Positions 8,977-16,807 of a stretch of 64,000 nt of DNA are shown here, piece after piece. The notes under the pieces are model-generated. The model had not been told where the DNA came from, ran no database searches, and worked only from the letters and a program-made list of their open reading frames with translations. The first letter of the stretch is position 1; the number at the start of each line of letters is the position of its first letter. Source of the DNA: Kitasatospora phosalacinea (GTDB taxonomy: Bacteria > Actinomycetota > Actinomycetes > Streptomycetales > Streptomycetaceae); NCBI RefSeq assembly GCF_000716545.1, contig NZ_JNWZ01000002.1, positions 124,001-188,000 on the forward strand, read 5' to 3'. The translations under genes were made by a program, and so were the position numbers.

Positions 8977-9021
8977 ACCGGGCCCCGGCGCACCGTCACG
9001 GAGTGTGCCCCGGGGCCCGGT
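8977..9021 (+). terminator. Hairpin terminator after dasA2
   Basis: ACCGGGCCCCGG (8977-8988) pairs perfectly with CCGGGGCCCGGT (9010-9021); the inner bases pair partly. It follows the dasA2 stop by about 40 bases. Confidence 0.7.
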
Positions 9022-9145
9022 CGCACGTAGGATCGCCTCAGAACAGTTCCACGCAGCGAGGGTGCGGACTCGCCGCCGTTCAGAGGTCCCCGTCGGGCGT
9101 CCCGCCCCACGGGGTAGAACCATCTCTCCACGGAGGCACACCCCG

Positions 9146-10204
9146 ATGTCCGACCCGCAGACTGTTTCCGTACCCGGCAGGATCATGTCGGCGGAGATGG
9201 CCGAGCAGCCGGCCGTCCTGCAGCGCATCCTCGACGAGGGGGCGCCCGCGATCCGTGAGATCGCCGCGCAGATCGCCGCCCGCAACCCGCGCTTCGTCCT
9301 GCTGACCGCCCGCGGCACCTCCGACAACGCCGCGCTGTACGCCAAGTACCTGATCGAGGTGCTGCTCGGCAAGCCGGCCGGCCTGACCTCGATGTCCACC
9401 ACCACCGCGTACGGCGCCAAGCCGGACCTCACCGACTGCCTGGTCGTCACGGTCAGCCAGTCCGGCGGCTCGCCCGACCTGGTGGCCTCCACCAAGGCGG
9501 CCCGCGAGGCCGGCGCGATCACCCTGGCGGTCACCAACAACGCCGCCTCGCCGCTCGCCGAGGTCTCCGAGTTCCACATCGACGTGCTGGCCGGGCCGGA
9601 GAAGGCGCTGCCCGCCACCAAGACCTACACCGCCGAGCTGCTGGCGCTGTACCTGTTCGTCGAGGGCCTGCGCGGCGGCGACGGCTCCGCGGCGAAGGCG
9701 CTGCCCGAGCTGGCGGCCGGCATCCTGGCCCGCCAGGGCGAGGTCAAGGACCTGGCCGAGCGCTACCGCTTCGCCCAGCGCCTGGTCATCACCTCGCGCG
9801 GCTACGGCTACCCGACCGCCCGCGAGGCGGCGCTGAAGCTGATGGAGACCACCTACATCCCGGCGTCGCCGTTCTCCGGCGCCGACCTGCTGCACGGCCC
9901 GCTGGCCATGGTGGACAACGTCTCGCCGGTCATCGCGATCGTCCCGGACGGCAGGGGCGGAGAGGCCCTGCAGCCCGTCCTGGACCGCCTGCGCGGCCGC
10001 GGCGCGGACCTGGTGGTCATCGGGCAGCGGGAACAGGTGGACGCCGCCAGCGCGGGCTTCGCGCTGCCGGCCGGCGTGCCCGAGGAGGTCCAGCCGATCC
10101 TGGAGATCCTGCCGCTGCAGCTGCTGGCCTACGAGGTCACCATCGCCCGCGGCCAGGACCCGGACGCCCCGCGCGCGCTCGCCAAGGTCACCGAGACGCA
10201 CTGA
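9146..10204 (+). CDS. SIS-domain sugar-phosphate protein (GlmS-C/NagS-like)
   Basis: 352 residues; the ATG at 9146 has GGAGG ten bases upstream. Two SIS (sugar isomerase) domains are present. Phosphosugar-binding stretches are TARGTSDNAALYAKYL and VSQSGGSPDLVA in the first and TSRGYGYPTAREAALKLME in the second, followed by the GADLLHGPLAMV motif typical of isomerase-type SIS proteins. It lacks the glutaminase domain of GlmS. A similar Streptomyces SIS protein acts on GlcNAc-6-phosphate and links to aminosugar sensitivity; identity with that protein is inference. Its place between a DasR-controlled binding protein and a DasR-boxed sensor kinase supports a role in amino-sugar phosphate metabolism. 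No DasR box was found immediately before it. Confidence 0.82.
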   Translation: MSDPQTVSVPGRIMSAEMAEQPAVLQRILDEGAPAIREIAAQIAARNPRFVLLTARGTSDNAALYAKYLIEVLLGKPAGLTSMSTTTAYGAKPDLTDCLVVTVSQSGGSPDLVASTKAAREAGAITLAVTNNAASPLAEVSEFHIDVLAGPEKALPATKTYTAELLALYLFVEGLRGGDGSAAKALPELAAGILARQGEVKDLAERYRFAQRLVITSRGYGYPTAREAALKLMETTYIPASPFSGADLLHGPLAMVDNVSPVIAIVPDGRGGEALQPVLDRLRGRGADLVVIGQREQVDAASAGFALPAGVPEEVQPILEILPLQLLAYEVTIARGQDPDAPRALAKVTETH

Positions 10205-10233
10205 GACACGCCCGGGCGCGCCCGGGACGCGAA

Positions 10234-10269
10234 GGAGCCGCCCCCGCGAGGTTCTGCGGGGGCGGCTCC
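10234..10269 (+). terminator. Terminator after the SIS gene
   Basis: A perfect 14-base stem (GGAGCCGCCCCCGC, 10234-10247, with 10256-10269) around an 8-base loop, 30 bases after the stop codon. Confidence 0.88.
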
Positions 10270-10479
10270 GCCGTACCCGGGCACGGGCCGGGAAACACTA
10301 CGGGCCACGGCGCCGACACAGGACCCTCAACCTGTGCGGCACCGCAGCCCGGAGCTGTATGCCGGAGGCGGGGACCGTCCGAGGGTTGTGCGGGACCCTC
10401 GAACGACGCCTCCGACCGAGGAGCGGCCTCGCGCGGTCAGGGCAGTTGCGCGGAGGGCCTCTCCTTGGTGCGTGTTCAT

Positions 10480-10495
10480 TGTGGACTAGACCAAT
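10480..10495. promoter_or_regulatory. DasR box upstream of the sensor kinase gene (site 1)
   Basis: TGTGGACTAGACCAAT; 11 of 12 core positions match TGGTCTAGACCA. It ends 74 bases before the GTG at 10569. Confidence 0.78.
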
Positions 10496-10520
10496 CTGGG
10501 TTGTCCAGAGGCGCTCCGCA

Positions 10521-10536
10521 ATTGGTCTGGACAACG
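10521..10536. promoter_or_regulatory. DasR box-like sequence (site 2) within an inverted repeat
   Basis: ATTGGTCTGGACAACG; 10 of 12 core positions match. It overlaps the right arm of a perfect 10-base inverted repeat, GTTGTCCAGA (10500-10509) and TCTGGACAAC (10526-10535). It ends 33 bases before the start codon, so a bound repressor would block initiation. Confidence 0.65.
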
Positions 10537-10568
10537 TGGCCCGGGGCGGTCGGCGATACGCTCACCGT

Positions 10569-12089
10569 GTGCCCTCGCTGAACGAACTCGTCCGCCGCCA
10601 CACCACCCTCACCGGTGCCGACGTGGAGTGGCTGCACCTCCTGGTCTCGGAGTGGCAGCTGCTCTCCGACCTCTCCTTCGCCGACCTGGTGCTGTGGATC
10701 CCCACCTGGGACGGCATCCGCTACGTCTCGGTGGCCCAGATGCGGCCCAACACCGGCCCCACCTCGTACCAGGACGACATGGTCGGCCACCTGGTGCCGC
10801 GCGGCCGTCGGCCGCTGCTGGACGCCGCCTACGACGAGGGCCGGATCGTCCGCGAGGGCGACCCGGAGTGGCGGGAGGAGGTGCCGGTGCGGGTGGAGTC
10901 CATCCCGGTGCGCCGGGACGGCAAGGTGCTCGGCGTGATCGCCCGCAACACCAACCTGCTGACCGTCCGCACCCCCAGCCGGCTGGAGCTCACCTACCTG
11001 CAGAGCGCCTCCGACCTGGCCCAGATGATCGCGGCCGGCAGCTTCCCCTTCCCGGGCGCCGAGCAGGCCGACATGGACGCCGCGCCCCGGGTCGGCGACG
11101 GCCTGATCCGGCTCGACGTGGAGGGCGTGGTCACCTACGCCAGCCCCAACGCGCTCTCCGCCTACCACCGGCTCGGACTGACCACCGACCTGGTGGGCAG
11201 TCACCTCGGGAGGAGCACCGCCGAACTGGTGCCGCCCAGCCGCGGCGCGGTGCACGAGGCGCTGGTGAAGATGGCCAGCGGCTGGGCGCCCCGGCAGACC
11301 GAGGTCGAGGCCCAGGGCGGCGTGGTGACGCTGCGGACCATCCCGCTCAAGCCCAAGGGCACCCCCACCGGCTCCCTGGTGCTCTGCCGGGACGTCACCG
11401 AACTGCGGCGCCGGGACCGCGAGTTGATGACCAAGGATGCCACCATCCGGGAGATCCACCACCGGGTGAAGAACAACCTGCAGACCGTCGCCGCGCTGCT
11501 GCGGCTGCAGTCCCGCCGGATGGACTCGGACGCCGGCCGGGCCGCCCTGGACGAGGCCGTCCGCCGGGTCGGCTCGATCGCCATCGTCCACGAGACGCTC
11601 TCCCAGGCCCTGGACGAGTCGGTCGCCTTCGACGAGATCGCCGACCGGGTGCTGGCCATGGTGATGGAACTCTCCCAGGACGGCCGGGTGGTGGCCCGCC
11701 GCAGCGGCTCCTTCGGCATCCTGTCCGCCGAGGTCGCCACCCCGCTGGCGATGATCCTCACCGAGCTCACCCAGAACGCCCTGGAACACGCCTTCGGCCC
11801 CAGCGCCTCCGGCAACCTGGAGCTCAGCGCGCTGCGCGGCCGCGCCCCCTCCGGCGGCAAGGGCTGGTCGGACACCTGGAACAACGGCGCCAAGCCCGAG
11901 GAGTACCTGCTGATCACGGTGCAGGACGACGGCCGCGGCATGCCCGAGGGCTTCGACCCGCAGCAGGCCGGCAACCTCGGCCTGCAGATCGTCCGCACCC
12001 TGGCCACCGGCGAACTCGGCGGCGCCTTCGACATGGTGGCCGCGCCCGGGGGCGGTACCAAGGTGGTGCTGGAGATCCCCGTCCGGTAG
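10569..12089 (+). CDS. PdtaS-type sensor histidine kinase (HisKA_2)
   Basis: 506 residues from the GTG at 10569 (GTG CCC TCG CTG). It has an N-terminal H_kinase_N-type sensory domain (about 1-150), a PAS-like region (about 180-280), then the HisKA_2 motif EIHHRVKNNLQTVAALLRL with the phospho-accepting histidine at 297/298. A HATPase domain follows, with LTELTQNALEHAF (N box) and DDGRGMP and GNLGLQIV (G boxes). No membrane helix is evident, so it is probably cytosolic. Orthologues form orphan kinases that phosphorylate ANTAR-type antiterminators such as PdtaR; no such partner is encoded here. It stands alone with its own terminator at 12132. The two DasR-like boxes suggest amino-sugar control. 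Confidence 0.88.
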   Translation: MPSLNELVRRHTTLTGADVEWLHLLVSEWQLLSDLSFADLVLWIPTWDGIRYVSVAQMRPNTGPTSYQDDMVGHLVPRGRRPLLDAAYDEGRIVREGDPEWREEVPVRVESIPVRRDGKVLGVIARNTNLLTVRTPSRLELTYLQSASDLAQMIAAGSFPFPGAEQADMDAAPRVGDGLIRLDVEGVVTYASPNALSAYHRLGLTTDLVGSHLGRSTAELVPPSRGAVHEALVKMASGWAPRQTEVEAQGGVVTLRTIPLKPKGTPTGSLVLCRDVTELRRRDRELMTKDATIREIHHRVKNNLQTVAALLRLQSRRMDSDAGRAALDEAVRRVGSIAIVHETLSQALDESVAFDEIADRVLAMVMELSQDGRVVARRSGSFGILSAEVATPLAMILTELTQNALEHAFGPSASGNLELSALRGRAPSGGKGWSDTWNNGAKPEEYLLITVQDDGRGMPEGFDPQQAGNLGLQIVRTLATGELGGAFDMVAAPGGGTKVVLEIPVR

Positions 12090-12131
12090 CGGGCGGGGGC
12101 GGGGTTCCGGGCGGGGCCCGGAGACAGAAAC

Positions 12132-12170
12132 GAGGCCCCGCCGACCGGGGGGGTGGGTCGGCAGGGCCTC
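12132..12170 (+). terminator. Terminator after the sensor kinase gene
   Basis: GAGGCCCCGCCGAC (12132-12145) pairs with GTCGGCAGGGCCTC (12157-12170) with one mismatch, about 40 bases after the stop codon. Confidence 0.8.
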
Positions 12171-12411
12171 TCGACCCGGTCCGGCCGTCGGGGGGAGTCG
12201 GCCGGAACGGGGGCTTCTGGTGTGGCGCGACGCCCGCCCCGTGCTTGCACACGGTGAGCGCCACAGGCCAACGATATTGCTCTGAGTGAACAGTATCAAG
12301 TGCCGGGGCGGCTCGCGTCGTCGACCCCGCGGATCGAGCGGGGCCCGTTCGGGAAGGCTCGGCCGGCCAATCGCGGCCGAACCCTTGATCGTGGGTTGAT
12401 CCGTACTGCTA
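12171..12411. other. Non-coding gap between convergent kinase and wblE genes
   Basis: About 240 bases with a less GC-rich patch (12250-12300, AACGATATTGCTCTGAGTGAAC). I see no gene or RNA in it. Confidence 0.4.
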
Positions 12412-12426
12412 CTGACGGTGCGTCAG
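12412..12426. repeat. CTGACGGTGCGTCAG hairpin, copy 1
   Basis: A perfect inverted repeat (CTGACG-GTG-CGTCAG) nine bases past the wblE stop codon. An identical 15-mer lies at 29121-29135, five bases past the stop of another short gene. It probably acts as a 3'-end or terminator element. Confidence 0.65.
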
Positions 12427-12434
12427 CTGATGCG

Positions 12435-12686
12435 TCAGGCGGTGCGGGCGCGGTTGCGGGCAGCGCGGCGCTTCATCGCGCGACGCTCGTCCTCGCTCAT
12501 GCCACCCCAGACGCCGGCGTCCTGGCCGGTTTCGAGCGCCCACTGCAGGCACTGCTCCATCACGGGACAACGGCGGCACACGGCCTTGGCTTCCTCGATC
12601 TGCAGCAGAGCAGGGCCGGTGTTCCCGATCGGGAAGAACAGCTCCGGGTCCTCTTCGCGGCAGACAGCGCGGTGGCGCCAGTCCAT
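12435..12686 (-). CDS. wblE: WblE/WhiB1-like iron-sulfur transcription factor
   Basis: 83 residues from the ATG at 12686, which has GGAGGAG upstream at normal distance; a longer frame (to 12761) has no good site. It carries the four Wbl cysteines (C9, C37, C40, C46) that hold a [4Fe-4S] cluster, the GVWGG turn at residues 58-62, and a basic C-terminus (MKRRAARNRARTA) for DNA contact. WhiB1-class proteins bind region 4 of the principal sigma factor, and their clusters react with nitric oxide. The sequence is nearly the same as S. coelicolor WblE as remembered, and the position after the sensor kinase agrees. A CRP-like palindrome lies 61-76 bases upstream. Confidence 0.94.
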   Translation of the reverse strand: MDWRHRAVCREEDPELFFPIGNTGPALLQIEEAKAVCRRCPVMEQCLQWALETGQDAGVWGGMSEDERRAMKRRAARNRARTA

Positions 12687-12746
12687 GGTCGTCCAACTCC
12701 TCCGGTCGCGGGCGGTGGCCCGTGACTCACTCGAATGGCTTGTGAA

Positions 12747-12762
12747 TGTGAACGCTTTCACG
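12747..12762. promoter_or_regulatory. CRP-like palindrome upstream of wblE
   Basis: TGTGA-ACGCTT-TCACG matches the CRP consensus TGTGA-N6-TCACA at nine of ten arm positions. Mycobacterial whiB1 is known to be controlled by a CRP-family protein through a similar site. Confidence 0.55.
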
Positions 12763-13028
12763 AATCCCGCAACAGCAAAAGGGACCTAAGGCCCATCGGG
12801 CCCGGGCGGTCTTCGCTGAGGGGGGTTCGGCGATTCGAGGGGCTCTCCCGCGGTGTCCTGCTGCGGTGCGTCCCGATCGCCATGTAGAGGTTCGCAAACC
12901 TCGAAGCCGGATACAACCCCCTTCGGCAAGAAATTTTTGATTCTTCGGTGTCGCCTACCTCACAGGCGGTACTTCTATGGGGTGAAGGGGCTCGAACGTT
13001 CGAGTGCAAGGTAGCGACCCCCTTCTGG
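12763..13028. other. wblE upstream region
   Basis: About 265 bases between the CRP-like site and the stop of the diacylglycerol-kinase-like gene. It includes an A/T-richer patch (12915-12945, AAGAAATTTTTGATTC) likely to hold promoter elements. I see no gene. Confidence 0.4.
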
Positions 13029-14000
13029 TCACACAATCACACGCAGTGCCCGCCGTACGCCTGTGAAACTGACGCGACTCCTGTCTCCAAGGTGGTCCCC
13101 GTCCACCTGAAACGGGGCCGGTTCCTCTGAAACCAAGGTGAAGTGCCGAACGTCGTGATAGGAGACGAGGTGTTTCCCGGAGGGGCCGGCCGGGCGTTCA
13201 CCGCCCTCCGCGGCGGGCAGCGGACGAAGGATCTGACGGACCGTTCGAGCGGTCCGGAACGCGGTCATTCGAGTGATGCCGAAGATGTCCAGATCGGTTT
13301 CGAAGGACGCGGAGGGCGACGGGAGGACCGGACGGGAACCCAGGAACGTCCACGGTGAAGTGTTCGACACTATGGCCATCACCATGCCCGGGACCGGGTC
13401 CCGGCCATTGATCTCCAGGGAGATCGGCCCCGAACGGCGGTGTTCACGCTCGGTGATGTAGTGCCGGAGCGCCTCGACGACGTAGAGCGCGTGCGTGGAC
13501 CTGCGCCCCGCACGGCGCTGGCGCTCCACCCGGCCGACCACGCCCGCGTCGAAGCCCAGGCCCGCGGTGAAGGTGAACCAGCGGTCCGGCTCCCCGTCGG
13601 TCAGCGCCTTGCCCAGGCCGATCGACCGCTCGCGGCGGGCCGCCAGCGCGTCCAGCAGCGCGCCGGTCGCCTCCACCGGGTCGTTCGGCAGGCCCAGCGC
13701 GCGGGCGAACACGTTGGTCGAACCGCCCGGCACCACCGCCAGCCTCGGCACCCGCTCGCCCGGGCCGTGCGCCAGCAGGCCGTTCACCACCTCGTTGACG
13801 GTGCCGTCGCCGCCCAGCGCCACCACCAGGTCCACCGAGCCGTCCTCGGCCGCCTGCCGGGCCAGGTCGCGCGCGTGGCCCCGGTACTGGGTCTGCGCGA
13901 CGTCCAGCTTCAGGTCGCTGCGCAGGGCATGGGTCAGGACGTCCCGGGTCCGGCCACTGGTGGTGGTCGCCTTCGGGTTCACGACCAGGAGAGCGCGCAT
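13029..14000 (-). CDS. Diacylglycerol/lipid kinase family protein
   Basis: 323 residues with the DAGK catalytic domain: VVNPKAT at the N-terminus, the nucleotide-binding ALGGDGTVNEVVNGL stretch (GGDGT at 63-67) and PGGSTNVFARALGLP. The C-terminal half is the beta-sandwich of YegS/DgkB-type kinases, ending in FQVDGDHLG, whose Asp fits the family metal/substrate residues. It should phosphorylate diacylglycerol or a related lipid at the membrane face. It is transcribed alone toward wblE; a small membrane-protein gene starts 52 bases away in the opposite direction. Confidence 0.9.
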   Translation of the reverse strand: MRALLVVNPKATTTSGRTRDVLTHALRSDLKLDVAQTQYRGHARDLARQAAEDGSVDLVVALGGDGTVNEVVNGLLAHGPGERVPRLAVVPGGSTNVFARALGLPNDPVEATGALLDALAARRERSIGLGKALTDGEPDRWFTFTAGLGFDAGVVGRVERQRRAGRRSTHALYVVEALRHYITEREHRRSGPISLEINGRDPVPGMVMAIVSNTSPWTFLGSRPVLPSPSASFETDLDIFGITRMTAFRTARTVRQILRPLPAAEGGERPAGPSGKHLVSYHDVRHFTLVSEEPAPFQVDGDHLGDRSRVSFTGVRRALRVIV

Positions 14001-14051
14001 GGTGATCAGCCTACGACCCGCCCGACGCGGGCCGACCGTTACCCTGGCCGG

Positions 14052-14477
14052 GTGACCGCTGAATCCGCCACCGCCACCGCTCCCGCCGCCCGGCCCGTCC
14101 CGCTGCTCGTCGGCGCGGCGCTCACCGCGCTGGAGGGCGCGGCCATGGCCGGCTGGGGCGTCTACAACCTGGCCGCCGGCTTCACCGGCGCCGACGACTT
14201 CGGCCGCGCCGAGCTGGGCGGCGCCGTCCTGCTGCTGATGGGCCTGCTGCCGGTCCTGGCCGGCCGCGCGCTGCTGCGCGGGCAGCGCTGGGGCCGCAGC
14301 CCCGCCGTGTTGACCAACTCGATCTGCCTGCCCGTCGCGTACTACATGTGGCAGTCCGGCGGCGGGATGATCGCCGTCGGCGCCGCGATCGGACTGCTCG
14401 GCCTGGTCGGCATCGGCACGCTGCTCAACCCCAGGGTCACCGCCCTGCTGTACGGCACCCCCGACGAGCAGCGGTAG
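14052..14477 (+). CDS. Small four-helix integral membrane protein
   Basis: 141 residues from the GTG at 14052. Four hydrophobic segments are visible: PLLVGAALTALEGAAMAGW, ELGGAVLLLMGLLPVLAG, AVLTNSICLPVAYYMW and GGMIAVGAAIGLLGLVGIG. There is no catalytic motif. Similar proteins are conserved at this position in Streptomyces next to the diacylglycerol-kinase gene, with which it shares a 51-base divergent promoter region. Function unknown. A strong terminator follows. Confidence 0.85.
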   Translation: MTAESATATAPAARPVPLLVGAALTALEGAAMAGWGVYNLAAGFTGADDFGRAELGGAVLLLMGLLPVLAGRALLRGQRWGRSPAVLTNSICLPVAYYMWQSGGGMIAVGAAIGLLGLVGIGTLLNPRVTALLYGTPDEQR

Positions 14478-14495
14478 CCGCGCGCGACGGCCGCA

Positions 14496-14539
14496 CGCCG
14501 CAGGGCCCGTCCCCGGGGTCGGGGACGGGCCCTGCGGCG
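14496..14539. terminator. Bidirectional terminator between convergent genes
   Basis: CGCCGCAGGGCCCGTCCCC (14496-14514) pairs perfectly with 14521-14539 around a 6-base loop; it serves both the membrane-protein gene (+) and the sigma-factor gene (-). Confidence 0.9.
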
Positions 14540-14570
14540 TCGTACGGGCCGTGCGGGGGCGCGGGAGCGC

Positions 14571-15461
14571 CTACTCCTCGACCAGCAGCTTCTCGCGTAG
14601 CTGGGCCAGGGTGCGGGCCAGCAGCCGGGAGACGTGCATCTGCGAGATGCCGACCTCGGCCGCGATCTGCGACTGCGTCATGTTCCGGAAGAACCGCAGC
14701 ACCAGGATCTTCTGCTCCCGGGGCGGCAGCTGGGCCAGCAGCGGCTTCAGCGACTCCCGGTACTCGACGCCCTCCAGCGCCTCGTCGGTGGCGCCCAGGG
14801 TGTCCGCCACGGCCGGCGACTCGTCGTCGCTGTCCGGCACGTCCAGCGAGAGGGTGGAGTACGCGTTGGCGGACTCCAGGCCCTCCAGCACGTCCTCCTC
14901 CGAGATGCCCAGGTGCTCGGCGAGCTCGTGCACCGTCGGCGACCGGCCGTGCCGCTGGGACAGCTCGCTGGTCGCCGTGGTCAGCGACAGCCGCAGCTCC
15001 TGCAGGCGGCGCGGCACCCGCACCGCCCAGCCCTTGTCCCGGAAGTGCCGCTTGATCTCGCCGACGATGGTCGGCGTCGCGTACGTGGAGAACTCCACCC
15101 CGCGCTCGTGGTCGAACCGGTCCACCGACTTGATCAGGCCGATGGTGGCGACCTGGGTCAGGTCGTCCAGCGGTTCGCCGCGGTTGCGGAAGCGGCGGGC
15201 CAGGTGCTCCACCAGCGGGATGTGCATCCGGACCAGCTGGTTGCGGATCTCCACCCGCTCCGCGGACCCCTCCGGCAGCTCGGACAGCCGTACGAACAGC
15301 GCCCGGGCCGCCTCGCGGTCCGGGGCGCCGCTGCGGTGCCCCTGGGCCGGCACGGTCGAACGGACGACCTCGGTGGCGGCCGCCGGGCCGTCGTCCACCG
15401 CGGGCTCGACCGCGGGCGCCGTCTCGGGCCGCTCGGGCTTCGGATCGGTCGGCTGGCTCAT
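14571..15461 (-). CDS. SigB/SigF-family RNA polymerase sigma factor (SigH-like)
   Basis: 296 residues from the ATG at 15461 (AAGGA ten bases upstream). GTG codons at 15569 and 15560 would add up to 36 residues, and the S. coelicolor SigH gene is known to use several starts. Region 2 is RMHIPLVEHLARRFRNRGEP, DDLTQVATIGLIKSVDRFD and FSTYATPTIVGEIKRHFRD. Region 4 has LPPREQKILVLRFF and the helix-turn-helix QIAAEVGISQMHVSRLL. This class lacks region 1.1 and controls stress and differentiation genes. The upstream gene encodes its likely anti-sigma factor, and the order (anti-sigma, sigma; near wblE) matches the prsH-sigH locus. The assignment as SigH rests on this order. Confidence 0.9.
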   Translation of the reverse strand: MSQPTDPKPERPETAPAVEPAVDDGPAAATEVVRSTVPAQGHRSGAPDREAARALFVRLSELPEGSAERVEIRNQLVRMHIPLVEHLARRFRNRGEPLDDLTQVATIGLIKSVDRFDHERGVEFSTYATPTIVGEIKRHFRDKGWAVRVPRRLQELRLSLTTATSELSQRHGRSPTVHELAEHLGISEEDVLEGLESANAYSTLSLDVPDSDDESPAVADTLGATDEALEGVEYRESLKPLLAQLPPREQKILVLRFFRNMTQSQIAAEVGISQMHVSRLLARTLAQLREKLLVEE

Positions 15462-15597
15462 CCGGTGGGAGTCCTTCGGGAGGGCTTCGTCAGGGGTGGC
15501 GGGGCGGGCGACGCTCGCCTGCGGCGGTACGACGGCAACTGTGCGGTCCAGATCACTCACGGCGATCACCCGTTCCGTTCCGAGAACACGTCACTGG

Positions 15598-16011
15598 CTA
15601 CGGCTGGCCCGGCGACCCGCCGCGCTTCTTGTGCAGGCTGATGGAGACCGTGTTGTCCGAGGCGACCGTCGAGTCCACCTCGCCGGCCAGCGCGGAGAGC
15701 ACCGTCCAGGCGAAGGTGTCCCGCTCCGGGGCCCGGCCGTCGGTGGTCGGTGCGGACACCGTGACCCGCAGCGCGTCGCCCACCAGGCGGAACTCGCAGC
15801 TCAGGATCGAGCCCGGAACGGCCTGTTGGAGCAGGATCGCGCAGGCCTCGTCCACCGCGATGCGGAGGTCCTCGATCTCGTCCAGGGTGAAGTCGAGCCG
15901 TGCCGCGAGGCCGGCCGTCGCCGTCCGCAGCACCGAGAGATAGGCGCCCGCCGCGGGGAGCCGGACCTCAACGAAGTCCTTCACTCCGGGCTCGCTGTCG
16001 ATCTGGGACAC
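15598..16011 (-). CDS. RsbW-family anti-sigma factor (PrsH/UshX-like)
   Basis: 137 residues from the GTG at 16011 (VSQIDSEPGV), preceded by AGGAGG at good distance; the open frame reaches 16065 without a better site. It is a small GHKL ATPase/kinase fold: LRTATAGLAARLDFTLDEIE, then the N-box-like DLRIAVDEACAILLQQAV, and a degenerate G-box region. Such proteins hold their sigma factor inactive until an anti-anti-sigma factor or signal frees it. It is first in a two-gene unit with the sigma gene downstream. Only 28 bases separate it from the longest possible sigma start. Confidence 0.9.
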   Translation of the reverse strand: MSQIDSEPGVKDFVEVRLPAAGAYLSVLRTATAGLAARLDFTLDEIEDLRIAVDEACAILLQQAVPGSILSCEFRLVGDALRVTVSAPTTDGRAPERDTFAWTVLSALAGEVDSTVASDNTVSISLHKKRGGSPGQP

Positions 16012-16179
16012 CCTCACCTCCTGGGTGACGCACGGTGCTTGCGGCCGGGGAGCTGCCAACACCACTGGCTCGGTTCAACTGCCTTGTGCCCCGAGACGTT
16101 ACCGCGCTCGGGGGCGGTCTGTCGTGATCCCGCGTCACCGTCACGGGAACGAGGGATCACCGTTCGAACGGGACCGCGG

Positions 16180-16677
16180 TCAACGCGGCCCGGAGCCCAG
16201 CTCGGCGAGCGCGCCGTCGGTCAGCCGGAAGACCGTCCACTCGTCCATCGGCACCGCGCCGAGCGACTTGTAGAAGCCGATCGACGGCTCGTTCCAGTCC
16301 AGCACCGACCACTCCAGCCGCTGGTACCCGCGCTCCACGCAGATCCGGGCCAGCTCGGTCAGCAGCGCCTTGCCGTGGCCGCCGCCGCGCTTCTCCGGGC
16401 GGACGTACAGGTCCTCCAGGTAGATGCCGTGCGTGCCGCGCCAGGTCGAGAAGTTGCGGAACCAGAGCGCGAAGCCGACCGGCTCGCCGGACTCCTCCTC
16501 GGCGATCAGGCCGAACACCGCGGGGTGCTCGCCGAACAGCGCGTCGTGGAGCTGCTCCTCGGTGGCCACCGCCTCGTGGAGCGCCCGCTCGTACTCGGCG
16601 AGTTCGCGGATCATGGCGTGGACGGAGGGGACGTCGGCGGGGGTCGCGGTGCGGATCATACGGTCGAGCGTACTCAT
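16180..16677 (-). CDS. GNAT-family N-acetyltransferase (diamine/SSAT-like)
   Basis: 165 residues with the GNAT fold: MIRTATPADVPSVHAMIREL at the N-terminus, YLEDLYVRPEKRGGGHGKAL as acetyl-CoA-binding motif A (RGGGHGK), and CxRLEWSVLDWNEPSIGFYKSLG-type motif B. The pattern and length fit the diamine/spermidine acetyltransferase branch; the substrate is not known. An internal ATG at 16659 is an alternative start. The gene stands alone, 168 bases from the anti-sigma gene start, with no regulatory signal seen. Confidence 0.85.
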   Translation of the reverse strand: MSTLDRMIRTATPADVPSVHAMIRELAEYERALHEAVATEEQLHDALFGEHPAVFGLIAEEESGEPVGFALWFRNFSTWRGTHGIYLEDLYVRPEKRGGGHGKALLTELARICVERGYQRLEWSVLDWNEPSIGFYKSLGAVPMDEWTVFRLTDGALAELGSGPR

Positions 16678-16807
16678 CTCACCCCTTCATCCGGAATCGC
16701 CTTTATGCCCGGGGCGGCACCACCGGAAACGGTCTCCGGACGGTGCGCCCCGGGCACGGGCGGCTTCCCGGGGGCGGGGCCGGGGGCGGGGCCGGGTTTC
16801 CCGGGGG

